Below, piece by piece: positions 16,054 through 24,535 of a stretch of DNA of 64,000 nucleotides. The notes beneath the pieces were generated by a model. That model searched no databases, was not told the DNA's origin, and worked only from the letters and a program-made list of their open reading frames with translations. Origin of the DNA: Streptomyces echinatus (GTDB taxonomy: Bacteria; Actinomycetota; Actinomycetes; Streptomycetales; Streptomycetaceae); the NCBI RefSeq assembly GCF_014203595.1, contig NZ_JACHJK010000007.1, forward strand, positions 248,001 to 312,000. Direction: 5' to 3'. The stretch's first letter is position 1; each line of letters starts with the position of its first letter. Position numbers and translations under genes: made by a program.

Positions 16054-17888
16054 GCCGCCGCCTCCTGCTCGTCCATGCCCGCAAGGACGAGCGGCAGGCG
16101 GTCCGTCCCGCCCTCGGTGAGCCGGAGCGGGACGCCCCAGTCCTGCTGGTGGACATGGCAGGCGGGATACTCGTTGCCCGCGTCGTCGTCGCAGCTCGCG
16201 GCCATCGCCGAGACGTGCAGGACACCCTCCGGGACGGCCGGGTTCAGCTCCAGCTCACGGGACAGGTCCGTGTCCGCTCCCTCCCCCTTGAGCAGCAGCT
16301 CGGGCGGGGTGGAGGAGACCAGCAGACGGGTCGAGGGACCGTACCGCGTGTCGAGCTTCTGGCCCGCCGGCGCCTGGAAGATCACGTCCAGGCTCAGGCG
16401 TCCGGGGGCGACCTCCGTGGCCGCGCGCCGGGTGCGGTGGGCGACCGACTCCACCCGCACCGCCTCCTCGGGCAGCCGCAGACGGGTCAGCCGGTGCCGG
16501 GCCGACTCCACGACCACGATGTCCTCGCCGACGAGGACGGCGTCGCTGGGCTCGCGCAGATCGGTGGCGAGCGTGGTGACCTCGCCGGTGGCGGGGTCGT
16601 AGCGGCGCAGGGCGTGGTTGTAGGTGTCGGCGACGGCGACCGAGCCGTCCGGCAGGGCGGTGACGCCCAGCGGGTGCTGGAGGAGGGCCTGGTCCGCGGC
16701 ACCGTCGCGATGGCCGAAGTCGAACAGGCCGGTGCCGACGGCGGTGTGCACCTGCCCGTCCCCGTCCACCCAGCGCAGGGCGCTCGTCTCGGAGTCGACG
16801 AGCCACAGCCGGTCGGCGGTGGCCGCGAGACCCGAGGGCTGGGCGAACCAGGCCTCGGCGGCGGGCCCGTCCACCAGCCCCTCGTTGGTGGTGCCGGCCG
16901 CCACGGCGACGGTCCGCGTGACCGGGTCGTACGTCCACAGCTGGTGGACGCCGGCCATGGCGATCCAGACCTTGCCGGCGAAGAGCGCCACGTCCCAGGG
17001 TGACGAGAGGTCGACCTCACGGGCCGGGCCGGACGTCGCCGACCCCTGCCACCACTGCCTGCCGGTGCCGGCCAGGGTGGTCACCTCGCCGCTCGCCGGG
17101 TCCAGGCGGCGCAGGGCGTGATTGACGGTGTCGGCAACCACCACCGAGCCGTCGTCGAGGAGCGCGAGCCCCTGCGGCTCGTTGAAGGACGCCTCCCGAG
17201 GGCCGCCGTCGGCGAACTCGCGCGTGCCGGAGCCGATGCGCCGCACGACCGTCTCCCCGTCCTCCTCCAGCTCCACCAGCTGGTGCCGGGTGGTGTCGCT
17301 GACCAGCAGGTTCCCCGACGGCAGGAGCAGCGCCTTGCCGGGGAAGCGGAGGGACGTGGGCTCGGGCTCCGGCGGTACGTAGGGACCGTCGCCGCGGCGC
17401 AGCGTGCCCTTGGCCTCGTGCTCGGCCTCCAGCTCCGTGACCAGGCGCTCGATGGCGTGCACGTGCCCCTCGCCCGCGTGCTGGGCGACGACGTATCCCT
17501 CGGGGTCGATCACCACCAGGGTCGGCCACGCGCGCACCGCGTACTGCTTCCAGGTGGCCAGCTCCGGGTCGTCCAGCACCGGGTGGGCCACGCCGTACCG
17601 CTCCACGGCGTCCACGACCGCCTGGTGCTCGGCCTCGTGAACGAACTTCGGCGAGTGCACCCCGACCACCACCAGCGTGTCCGGGTGCTTCTCCTCCAGC
17701 TCACGCAGCTCGTCCAGGACGTGCAGGCAGTTGATGCAGCAGAAGGTCCAAAAATCGAGGATCAATGCGCGACCTCGGAAGTCGGCGAGCTTCAGGTCCT
17801 TCCCGCCGGTGTTGATCCAGCCGCCCTTGCCGATCAGCTCGGGGGCACGGACGCGGGCACGGCGCGGGGCGGAAGGGGCGGCGTTCAT
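16041..17888 (-). CDS. Thioredoxin-like protein with NHL beta-propeller repeats
   Basis: A 615-residue two-module protein. Residues ~15-165 form a TlpA/thioredoxin-like fold with a CxxC site in TFCCINC (Cys51 and Cys54), then AWPTLVVIDPEGYVV with the cis-proline. Residues ~185-500 are NHL propeller repeats (PSGNLLVSDTTRHQLVEL, LDDGSVVVADTVNHALRRLD, LPDGSVAVADTYNHALRRYD). A C-terminal ~100-residue beta domain follows. It resembles NHLRC2. No signal peptide is seen, so a cytosolic redox or scaffold role is likely. The gene stands alone; its 3' end overlaps the convergent small membrane-protein gene. Confidence 0.9.
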   Translation of the reverse strand: MNAAPSAPRRARVRAPELIGKGGWINTGGKDLKLADFRGRALILDFWTFCCINCLHVLDELRELEEKHPDTLVVVGVHSPKFVHEAEHQAVVDAVERYGVAHPVLDDPELATWKQYAVRAWPTLVVIDPEGYVVAQHAGEGHVHAIERLVTELEAEHEAKGTLRRGDGPYVPPEPEPTSLRFPGKALLLPSGNLLVSDTTRHQLVELEEDGETVVRRIGSGTREFADGGPREASFNEPQGLALLDDGSVVVADTVNHALRRLDPASGEVTTLAGTGRQWWQGSATSGPAREVDLSSPWDVALFAGKVWIAMAGVHQLWTYDPVTRTVAVAAGTTNEGLVDGPAAEAWFAQPSGLAATADRLWLVDSETSALRWVDGDGQVHTAVGTGLFDFGHRDGAADQALLQHPLGVTALPDGSVAVADTYNHALRRYDPATGEVTTLATDLREPSDAVLVGEDIVVVESARHRLTRLRLPEEAVRVESVAHRTRRAATEVAPGRLSLDVIFQAPAGQKLDTRYGPSTRLLVSSTPPELLLKGEGADTDLSRELELNPAVPEGVLHVSAMAASCDDDAGNEYPACHVHQQDWGVPLRLTEGGTDRLPLVLAGMDEQEAAAQTP

Positions 17889-17965
17889 GCGTCAAGCGTG
17901 CCACCCTCGGCCGGCGGGCCGGCGGGCCGGCGGGGTCCGGACGCGCTGCTCGGGGATGAGCCCTC

Positions 17966-17992
17966 GGCCCCGGACTCCAGGAGTCCGGGGCC
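17966..17992 (-). terminator. Terminator after the RTX-repeat gene
   Basis: GGCCCCGGACTCC (17966-17978), one base, then the complementary arm (17980-17992): a long GC hairpin 20 bp past the stop of the leftward RTX gene and before the start region of the thioredoxin-NHL gene. Confidence 0.75.
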
Positions 17993-18011
17993 CCGCGGTC
18001 TCTCCGGGACG

Positions 18012-18866
18012 TCAGTCCTGCTGGAGTACGTTCCGGCCGGGGCCGCCGGAGAGGGTGTCACGGCCGGGGCCGCCGTACAGCCGGTCGTCGCCGCTGTTGC
18101 CGTAGAGCTTGTCGTTGCCGCTGTTGCCGTACAGGGCGTCGTTGCCCCTGCCGCCGTACAGGGTGTCGGCGCCGGTGCCGCCGGTGAGCGTGTCCTTGCC
18201 GTCGTCGCCGGCCAGGTACTGCCCCCCGGCCCCGCCGTGCAGCGCGTCGTCGCCCTTGCCGCCCTGCACGATGTTGTCGCCGCCGCTCGCGTTGATCCTG
18301 TCGTTGCCGTCGCCGCCCCAGGCAAGGCCCAGCTTGCCCACGGTGATGGTGTCGTTGCCCGCGTCGCCCGAGACGTACGCGCCGTCGAGGCGGCCGGAGT
18401 CGGTCGCCCGGTCGTTGCCGGCGCCCAGCGACATCTCGGTGTAGGAGTACACCTGGTCGGTGGCGTTCCGGTAGGCGACCGTGTCGTCGCGGTCGCCGAG
18501 GTCCATGATCAGGGCGGCGTAGGGGTCCTGGCTGTCCACGCTGGTGACCGTGCAGGAGACCTTGGTGCGGTCCGTGGCGACGGGGTAGCGGCAGTCGTGG
18601 CCCGCCTTGATCGTGACCACGTCGTCGATGACGTACGTGATGCCGGTGCGGTCCGCGGTGAGCGTCGCGGTGACGGTGGCCTCGTTGCTCTGGCCGGCGG
18701 CGGCCCGGTAGGTGAGCTGCCAGTCGTACTGGTTGACCTCGGCGGTGGCCGGCGTGGTGGCCGCGGCGGCGCTGCCGGCCAGGGTGAAGGGCGTGGCAAG
18801 GGCGGCCGCGCCGAGGGCCAGGGCGAGCGCGCGCACGGGCCGGCGGCGGTCGGGGCGAAGGGACAT
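18012..18866 (-). CDS. Secreted calcium-binding RTX-repeat protein
   Basis: A 284-residue exported protein. The N-terminus MSLRPDRRRP plus a hydrophobic core ending at GSAAAA is a Sec-type signal peptide. Residues ~40-150 are a beta-rich domain with two cysteines. From ~150 to the end run nonapeptide GGxGxDxLx repeats (GGDGNDRIN, GGKGDDALH, YGGRGNDALYG, YGNSGNDKLYG, GGPGRDTLSG), which form Ca2+-loaded parallel beta-rolls. RTX proteins usually use type I secretion, but this one has a Sec signal, as expected in Gram-positives. GGAGG precedes the ATG at 18866. Repeats of this type are common in Streptomyces exoproteins, and no enzymatic domain is visible. Confidence 0.88.
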   Translation of the reverse strand: MSLRPDRRRPVRALALALGAAALATPFTLAGSAAAATTPATAEVNQYDWQLTYRAAAGQSNEATVTATLTADRTGITYVIDDVVTIKAGHDCRYPVATDRTKVSCTVTSVDSQDPYAALIMDLGDRDDTVAYRNATDQVYSYTEMSLGAGNDRATDSGRLDGAYVSGDAGNDTITVGKLGLAWGGDGNDRINASGGDNIVQGGKGDDALHGGAGGQYLAGDDGKDTLTGGTGADTLYGGRGNDALYGNSGNDKLYGNSGDDRLYGGPGRDTLSGGPGRNVLQQD

Positions 18867-18993
18867 GGTGGACCTCCGAGAAGAACGGGCGGGTTGTTCC
18901 GCTGGCTTCCGCACCGTTCGACTCGGGGACCGGACCGTCGGTTGGCCGGCTCACTCGGCGAAGATGGAAGTTCACCCGGCGCACACCTGGCGT

Positions 18994-19045
18994 CCGGACG
19001 GATTCCGGTGCCCGGACGGATTCCGGGCTCCCGGACGGATTCCGG
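18994..19045. repeat. Three tandem copies of CCGGACGGATTCCGG
   Basis: Identical 15-mers at 18994-19008, 19012-19026 and 19031-19045 (18- and 19-bp spacing). Each is an inverted repeat CCGGA-N5-TCCGG. They lie between the cupin stop and the RTX gene start, 128-179 bp upstream of the latter, and end 7 bp from the cupin stop. They could be iterated operators for the RTX gene or a hairpin array after the cupin gene. Confidence 0.8.
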
Positions 19046-19052
19046 CGCCGGT

Positions 19053-19439
19053 TCAGGCGAGCGCGTGGCCCGTGGTCGCGTCCACGTGGTCGGGGACCTC
19101 CTCGTGCCGGTCGCCGACGGTCAGGGTTCCGGTGGGCTCGAACAGCAGGAGCTCGGTCGGCACGGGCGCGTACGGCTTGTGCTCGGTGCCGCGCGGCACG
19201 GTGAAGACCGAGCCCCTGGGCAGCACCACCGTGCGCTCGCCGGCCGGTTCGCGCAGGCCGATGTGCAGTTCTCCGCTGAGGACCAGGAAGAACTCGTCGG
19301 TGTCCTCATGGGCGTGCCAGAGGTGCTCGCCCTCCACCTTGGCCACGCGGACGTCGTAGTCGTTGACGGCGGTGACGATGCGGGGGCTCCACCGCTCGGT
19401 GAAGGAGGCCAGGGCGTCGTCCAGGGAGATCGGTTCCAT
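19053..19439 (-). CDS. Cupin domain protein
   Basis: A 128-residue single-domain cupin. The metal motif is present: HLWHAHEDTDEFFLVLSGELHIG (two His and a Glu around residues 49-59) and later VPRGTEHKPYAP with the last His. The sequence opens with SLDDALASFTERWSPRIV. Small cupins of this type are often sugar or small-molecule isomerases or dioxygenase-like proteins; the substrate is unknown. It is divergent from the GlxA/AraC-type regulator at 19491 with a 51-bp shared promoter region, so it is the likely target of that regulator. Confidence 0.85.
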   Translation of the reverse strand: MEPISLDDALASFTERWSPRIVTAVNDYDVRVAKVEGEHLWHAHEDTDEFFLVLSGELHIGLREPAGERTVVLPRGSVFTVPRGTEHKPYAPVPTELLLFEPTGTLTVGDRHEEVPDHVDATTGHALA

Positions 19440-19490
19440 GGACCCATCGTGCGGGTGACCGGGCCGCCGTACGAGTGCTAGAAATCGCAT

Positions 19491-20456
19491 ATGCCGCAAC
19501 GATCCTCTCACCGCGTCGTGCTGATGGTCGACGAGAACTCCAACCCCTTCGAGATGAGCTGTGCCATCGAGGTCTTCGGGCTCCGGCGGCCCGAACTGGG
19601 GCGGGAGCTGTACGACTTCCGGCTGTGCGCGGCCGGGCCCGAGACCCGGATGCGGGACGGTTTCTTCACGCTCACCGGGGTGGCCGGACTGGAGGCCGCC
19701 GAGTCGGCCGACACGCTGATCGTGCCGAACCGGCCCGACACCGAGGTGCCCCGCTCGGCACGGGTCCTGGACGTCGTCCGGCGGGCACACGCGCGGGGCG
19801 CCCGGCTCGTCGGCTTCTGCTCGGGCGCCTTCACCCTCGCGGAGGCCGGGCTGCTGGACGGGCGGCGCGCGGCCTGCCACTGGATGTGGGCGGAGGCCTT
19901 CCGGGCCCGCTTTCCCCGGGTGGACCTCGAACCGGACGTGCTCTTCGTGGACGACGGTGACATCCTGACCGCCTCCGGCAGCGCCTCCGCGCTCGACCTG
20001 GGCCTGCACCTCGTGCGCCGGGACCACGGTGTGGAGATCGCCAACCATGTCTCCCGGCGCCTCGTCTTCGCCGCGCACCGGGACGGCGGGCAGCGGCAGT
20101 TCGTGGAGCGGCCGGTGCCCGAGGTGCCGGACGAGTCCCTCGGCCCGCTGCTGGCCTGGGCGCAGGAACGGCTGGGCGAGCCGCTGACGGTGGCCGGGCT
20201 GGCGGCCCGCGCGGCGGTCAGCCCCGCCACGCTGCACCGCCGTTTCCGCAGCCAGCTGGGTACGACGCCGCTGGCCTGGCTCACCGGGGAGCGCGTGGCG
20301 CTGGCGTGCCGGCTGATCGAGCGGGGCGAGGAGCGACTGGACGTCGTGGCGGCCCGCAGCGGCCTGGGGACGGCGGCCAACCTGCGGACCCGGCTGCGGC
20401 GGCAGACGGGACTGAGCCCGTCGGCGTACCGCAAACGGTTCGGGACGACGCCCTGA
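19491..20456 (+). CDS. GlxA-type AraC-family transcriptional regulator (DJ-1/PfpI + HTH)
   Basis: A 321-residue regulator. An N-terminal DJ-1/PfpI-like domain (about residues 10-190) holds a nucleophile-elbow-like GFCSGAF. A C-terminal AraC double helix-turn-helix (about 215-318) reads LTVAGLAARAAVSPATLHRRFRSQLGTTPLAWL, then VAARSGLGTAANLRTRLRRQTGLSPSAYRKRF. Regulators of this group respond to small amines or metabolites. It is divergent from the cupin gene, which is its probable target. The elbow keeps the cysteine (SGAF preceded by FC), but enzymatic activity is not implied. Confidence 0.92.
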   Translation: MPQRSSHRVVLMVDENSNPFEMSCAIEVFGLRRPELGRELYDFRLCAAGPETRMRDGFFTLTGVAGLEAAESADTLIVPNRPDTEVPRSARVLDVVRRAHARGARLVGFCSGAFTLAEAGLLDGRRAACHWMWAEAFRARFPRVDLEPDVLFVDDGDILTASGSASALDLGLHLVRRDHGVEIANHVSRRLVFAAHRDGGQRQFVERPVPEVPDESLGPLLAWAQERLGEPLTVAGLAARAAVSPATLHRRFRSQLGTTPLAWLTGERVALACRLIERGEERLDVVAARSGLGTAANLRTRLRRQTGLSPSAYRKRFGTTP

Positions 20457-20532
20457 CCCGCCGGTCCGGTTCTCTCCGCCCGCTCGCCCCGATCGCGGGG
20501 GTTCTGTGACGATCGGCCGGTGCCGGGGAAGC

Positions 20533-21036
20533 ATGATCCGTATGAGATTCCTCGTACGCGACCGGATCCTCGGCATCGGTGACGACTGGTGGATCGAGGA
20601 CGAGCACGGCCGGAAGGTGTTCCTCGTCGACGGCAAGGCGATGCGCCTGCGGGACACCTTCGAGCTGAAGGACGCCCAGGGGCGGGTCCTGATCGACATC
20701 CACCAGAAGATGTTCGCCCTGCGCGACACCATGGTGATCGAGCGGGACGGCGAGGCCCTGGCCAGGATCAAGCGCAAGCGGCTGTCCCTGCTGCGCAACC
20801 ACTACCGGGTCTCGCTGGTGGACGGCACGGAACTGGACGTCAGCGGCAAGATCATGGACCGCGAGTTCGCCGTCGAGTACGAGGGCGAACTCCTGGCGGT
20901 GATCTCGCGCCGCCGGCTGAGCGTCCGCGACACCTACGGCGTCGACGTCGTACGGGAGGACGCCGACCCGGCGCTGCTGATCGCGGTGGCGGTGTGCGTG
21001 ATCCACCTCGCCGAGAAGGAGGGGGAGGAGGACTAG
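20533..21036 (+). CDS. LURP-one-related (tubby C-like) family protein
   Basis: A 167-residue beta-rich protein of the LURP-one/DUF567 family, structurally related to the tubby C-terminal domain and phospholipid scramblases. Repeating strands read RDRILGIGDDWWIEDEHG, KVFLVDGKAMRLRDTFELKD and HQKMFALRDTMVIERDG. The ATG at 20533 is preceded by GGGGAA; nine extra codons upstream lack a better site. Bacterial members are widespread and uncharacterised, with a suggested membrane-lipid or ligand-binding role. It runs convergent to the nitrilase-type gene with 7 bp between stops. Confidence 0.85.
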   Translation: MIRMRFLVRDRILGIGDDWWIEDEHGRKVFLVDGKAMRLRDTFELKDAQGRVLIDIHQKMFALRDTMVIERDGEALARIKRKRLSLLRNHYRVSLVDGTELDVSGKIMDREFAVEYEGELLAVISRRRLSVRDTYGVDVVREDADPALLIAVAVCVIHLAEKEGEED

Positions 21037-21043
21037 GGGCCCC

Positions 21044-21865
21044 TCAGCCCTGGTGCCGGGGTGGTTCCAGGCCCAGGACCCGGTCCTTCAGTGCCGGGAA
21101 CTGTTCGCGGGTCGCCGCCACCTTCGCCGGGTCGATGTCGGCCGTGAGGACCTCCTCGCCGGGGCCGGCCTGCGCGAGCACCTCGCCCCAGGGATCCACC
21201 ACGATCGAGTGACCCGCCTGTGGAACTCCCGCGTGGGTCCCGGCCGTTCCACAGGCGAGCACGAACGCCTGGTTCTCCACCGCCCGTGCCTGGGCCAGCA
21301 GCGTCCAGTGCGCGCGTCGCCGCTCGGGCCAGCCCGCCGGGATCACCAGCGTCTCGGCGCCGGCGTCGACCAGTCCGCGGAAGAGTTCGGGGAAACGGAG
21401 GTCGTAGCAGGTGGCCACGCCGAGCGTGGTCCCGGGCAGCCGTACCGTCACCAGGTCCCGGCCCGCGCCCATCAGCACGGCCTCGCCCTTGTCGAAGCCG
21501 AAGCGGTGGATCTTGCGATAGGCGGCGGCCAGTTCACCGGAGGGGGAGAAGACGAGGGACGTGTTGTAGAGGGTGCCGTCGCCCGTGGCGCCGCCGCCGG
21601 ACGGGGCACGCTCGGGGATGGAGCCCGCGTGCAGCCACACGCCCGCGTCGCTCGCCGCCTTGGCCATCGTCTCGAACGTCGGCCCTTCGAGCGGCTCGGC
21701 CTCGCGGCCGAACTCCTCGTAGGCGAAGGCGCCGGTGGTCCACAGTTCGGGCAGTACGACGAGGTCGGCCCCGCTCTGCTCCCGCACCAGCGCGGCCACG
21801 CGCCGCCGCCGGGAGCCGACCGGTTCACCCTCGTCCACGTCGATCTGGATCAGCGAGGCGCGCAC
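21044..21865 (-). CDS. Carbon-nitrogen hydrolase (nitrilase superfamily amidase)
   Basis: A 273-residue enzyme with the nitrilase-superfamily triad: Glu40 (VVLPELW), Lys118 (YRKIHRFGF) and Cys153 (ATCYDLRFPELF). The tail YDLRFPELFR and IPAGWPERR resembles Nit1/omega-amidase and deaminated-glutathione amidase-type branches (NIT2, YafV). It hydrolyses C-N bonds of small amides such as 2-oxosuccinamate or deaminated thiols; substrate not determined. The start is a GTG at 21865, preceded by GGTGG; upstream codons are atypical. It is divergent from the mycothiol-type enzyme gene. Confidence 0.9.
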   Translation of the reverse strand: MRASLIQIDVDEGEPVGSRRRRVAALVREQSGADLVVLPELWTTGAFAYEEFGREAEPLEGPTFETMAKAASDAGVWLHAGSIPERAPSGGGATGDGTLYNTSLVFSPSGELAAAYRKIHRFGFDKGEAVLMGAGRDLVTVRLPGTTLGVATCYDLRFPELFRGLVDAGAETLVIPAGWPERRRAHWTLLAQARAVENQAFVLACGTAGTHAGVPQAGHSIVVDPWGEVLAQAGPGEEVLTADIDPAKVAATREQFPALKDRVLGLEPPRHQG

Positions 21866-22048
21866 ACTACCACCGTCCTGGCATTCGAGCCGTCCACACG
21901 GGCCTACGATCGTCACACGAAAGCACTGCCGGGGTGCCTTTCAGCAGCGTAACTTAGCCTCTCAAGACGCCCGCCGAAGTGCAGCCGCCGCCCGCTGGCA
22001 ATGCCGCCACCACCTGCCCGTGTACCGACCGCCGAGGGGTCCCGTTCC

Positions 22049-22873
22049 GTGAGTCTGCATCCCACCCTCCAGCCCTACGCCGACGCCTGGACGCATTCCG
22101 TCGAAGCGATATCGGAGATGGTGCAGCCGCTTGCCGAGGGCGAGTGGAACCGGCGGACCCCCTGCCCGGGCTGGTCGGTCCGGGACATCGTGTCCCACGT
22201 CATCGGCATGGACTGCGAGATGCTGGGCGACCCGCGCCCCATCCACGCCCTGCCGCGCGACCTGTTCCACGTCGCCACCGAGCACCAGCGCTACATGGAG
22301 ATGCAGGTGGACGTCCGCCGGCACCACACGGCGCCGGAGATGACGTCCGAGCTGGAGTACACGGTCATCCGCCGCAACCGCCAGCTGCGCAACGAGTCCC
22401 GTGAGCCCGGCACCCTGATGCGCGGTCCGCTGGGTACGGAGATCACGCTGGAACAGGCCTACCGGATGCGGGCGTTCGACGTCTGGGTGCACGAGCAGGA
22501 CCTGCGCACGGCCCTCGGCCGTCCCGGCAACCTGGACTCGCCGGGCGCCCTCATCACGCGGGACGTGCTGCTGGAGGCCCTGCCCAAGGTCGTCGCGCAC
22601 GACGCGGGGGCGCCGCGCAGCTCGGCGGTCGTGGTCGACGTGCACGGTCCGGTCGAGTTCCTGCGCACCGTCCGCGTCGACATCCAGGGCCGCGGCACCG
22701 TGGAGACCGCCCCCGCCCTCGGCCCCGCCGCCACCCTGGTCCTGGACTGGGAGACCTACGTCCGTCTGGCCTGCGGCCGGGTCACGCCCGAGGCGGTGGC
22801 GGACCGGGTCAAGACGGAGGGCGACCAGGAGGTGGCGGCGGCGATCCTGCGTCACTTCACGGTGACGCCGTGA
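22049..22873 (+). CDS. Maleylpyruvate isomerase family (mycothiol-dependent) protein
   Basis: A 274-residue protein of the MDMPI/DinB-like helical superfamily. The N-terminal domain holds the WTHSVEAI...LAEGEWNRRTPCPGWSVRDIVSHVIGMDCEM signature, including the conserved Trp-Ser-Val-Arg-Asp and metal-ligand His in SHVIG; a second His occurs at VWVHEQDLR. The C-terminal SCP2-like alpha/beta domain starts near 175. Members use mycothiol as cofactor for isomerase or transferase chemistry; the true substrate is unknown. The GTG at 22049 has GAGGGG 10 nt upstream, better than the longer ATG at 22001. Confidence 0.88.
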   Translation: MSLHPTLQPYADAWTHSVEAISEMVQPLAEGEWNRRTPCPGWSVRDIVSHVIGMDCEMLGDPRPIHALPRDLFHVATEHQRYMEMQVDVRRHHTAPEMTSELEYTVIRRNRQLRNESREPGTLMRGPLGTEITLEQAYRMRAFDVWVHEQDLRTALGRPGNLDSPGALITRDVLLEALPKVVAHDAGAPRSSAVVVDVHGPVEFLRTVRVDIQGRGTVETAPALGPAATLVLDWETYVRLACGRVTPEAVADRVKTEGDQEVAAAILRHFTVTP

Positions 22874-23152
22874 CCGTGGGCGCCCCACGCGGCTGACAAG
22901 CCCCTTCGACAGCGGGAGTTCGTGGCGGAGTCGGCGCTGGAGACCCGGCGCGGGCCCGCCGACCTGGTGCTGTGTCCGGGCTCCAGCCATGCGCTGAGCA
23001 CGGCTGAGCCGCCCGCCTCCCAGGCGCTGCGCGAGCTGCGCCGGCTGGTGACCGACGACGGGCGGGTGCTGCTCGGCGAGGGTCTCTGGGAGCGGACGCC
23101 CACGGAGGCCGAGCCGGCGGGCAGGTGGCCCGGGGCGAGCCGCCGACGGTGA
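22874..23152 (+). pseudogene. Remnant of a SAM-dependent methyltransferase
   Basis: The frame after TGA 22871-22873 reads REFVAESALETRRGPADLVLCPGSSHAL, then QALRELRRLVTDDGRVLLGEGLWER, ending at TGA 23150-23152. These are the inner strands of a class I methyltransferase: the strand after the SAM-ribose acidic residue, the DLVLCxGSSHA motif, and the GGRVLLGEG strand. The N-terminal GxGxG SAM loop and the C-terminal part are both absent, and no start codon lies where expected, so this is a decayed fragment. The flanking ~70 bp to 23224 contains nothing recognisable. It could alternatively be a short functional ORF, but I think that unlikely. Confidence 0.7.
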
Positions 23153-23224
23153 AGGCCCCCCACAGGTCGGCCGGCCTCTCGGCCACATGGAAACGAGTGG
23201 CGCGTGGGTGGGCGAACCCCCCGC

Positions 23225-24535
23225 TCACGCCGCCGGCACGTGCACCGTCTCCACCCGGCTGGCGACCAACCGCTCCCGCTCCCGCCGAGCCGCCCGTCCC
23301 CGCAGCCGCAGGATCTGGCTGACGCCGAGCGCCTGGAGGACGAACACCGAGGAGAAGGCCACCGTGTAGTCGTCCCCGGTCGCGTCCAGCAGCACGCCGA
23401 TCGCGAACAGCGTGGTCATGGACGCGATGAAGCCGCCCATGTTGGTGATGCCGGACGCCGTGCCCTGCCGCTCGGGCGGATTGGCCGGCCGGGCGAAGTC
23501 GAAGCCGAGCATCGACGCCGGCCCGCACGCGCCGAGCACGGCGCACAGCACCAGCAGCAGCCACATCGGCGCGTGCTCCCCGGGGTAGGCCAGCGTCGCC
23601 GCCCACAGCAGCGCGGTGGCGCCGACCGTGCCCAGCGCCAGCGGCAGCCGCGCCGCGTGGTGCCGGGCGACGACCTGGCCGTAGACCAGGCCGATCACCA
23701 TGTTGGACAGGACGACGAGGGTGAGCAGTTCGCCGGCCGTGGCACGGCTGAGTCCCTGCGCCTCGACCAGGAACGGCAGGCCCCACAGCAGCAGGAACAC
23801 CATCGCCGGGAACTGGGTGGTGAAGTGCACCCACAGCCCCAGCCGGGTGCCCGGCTCCCGCCAGGACGCGGCGATCTGCCGGCGGACGTAGGCCGCTCCC
23901 CGGTGCGGGGACGGCTCCGGTTCCTGCCCCTCGGGGTGGTCCTTCAGGAACAGCAGGGTCAGGACCAGGACGACGACGCCGGCCAGCGCGCTGCCCGCGA
24001 ACGCCGGGGTCCAGCCGATGCCGTGCAGCAGCCGGGCCAGGACCAGGGTGGAGACCAGGTTGCCGGCCATGCCGACCAGCCCCGCGAGCTGCGCGACCAG
24101 CGGGCCGCGCCGGGCCGGGAACCAGCGGGTGCCGAGCCGTAGCACGCTGATGAAGGTCATCGCGTCGCCGCAGCCCAGCAGCGCCCGGGAGGCGAGCGCG
24201 GTGCCGTACGAGGGGGAGAAGGCGAAGCCCAGCTGCCCGGCGGTGAACAGCACCGCCCCGATGCTCAGCACCCTCTTGGTGCCGAGCCGGTCGACCAGCA
24301 GGCCGACGGGTATCTGCATGCCCGCGTAGACCAGCAGCTGGAGGATGGAGAACGTCGACAGGGCGGAGGCGTTGACGTGGAAGCGGTCCGCCGCGTCGAG
24401 ACCGGCCACGCCCAGCGACGTACGGAAGATGACGGCCACGAAGTAGACGGCCACGCCTATGGACCACACGGCGACGGCCGGGCGCCCGCCCGGAGGGTCA
24501 CCCGGAAGGGTGAGGTTGCGCGCGGGAGCGCTCAT
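23225..24535 (-). CDS. Major facilitator superfamily transporter
   Basis: A 436-residue MFS permease with about 12 hydrophobic segments and the loop 2-3 signature in DRLGTKRVLSIGA. The N-terminal half reads FRTSLGVAGLDAADRF, as in nitrate/sugar-phosphate-like and MucK-like members, and the C-terminal half ends in a basic tail. The substrate cannot be predicted from the sequence. Its ATG overlaps the GntR stop (ATGA at 24532-24535), so it is co-translated with a GntR/FCD regulator, which probably senses the transported compound, perhaps an organic acid. Confidence 0.88.
   Translation of the reverse strand: MSAPARNLTLPGDPPGGRPAVAVWSIGVAVYFVAVIFRTSLGVAGLDAADRFHVNASALSTFSILQLLVYAGMQIPVGLLVDRLGTKRVLSIGAVLFTAGQLGFAFSPSYGTALASRALLGCGDAMTFISVLRLGTRWFPARRGPLVAQLAGLVGMAGNLVSTLVLARLLHGIGWTPAFAGSALAGVVVLVLTLLFLKDHPEGQEPEPSPHRGAAYVRRQIAASWREPGTRLGLWVHFTTQFPAMVFLLLWGLPFLVEAQGLSRATAGELLTLVVLSNMVIGLVYGQVVARHHAARLPLALGTVGATALLWAATLAYPGEHAPMWLLLVLCAVLGACGPASMLGFDFARPANPPERQGTASGITNMGGFIASMTTLFAIGVLLDATGDDYTVAFSSVFVLQALGVSQILRLRGRAARRERERLVASRVETVHVPAA

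Noticed and set aside
18060..18340. A CRISPR-like array in the RTX gene
   Set aside because: The regular GC repeats encode glycine-rich nonapeptides in frame, with no spacers and no cas genes.
22922..23152. The methyltransferase fragment as a functional 76-residue gene
   Set aside because: It lacks the SAM-binding glycine loop and the substrate-binding end, so it cannot fold as an active enzyme.
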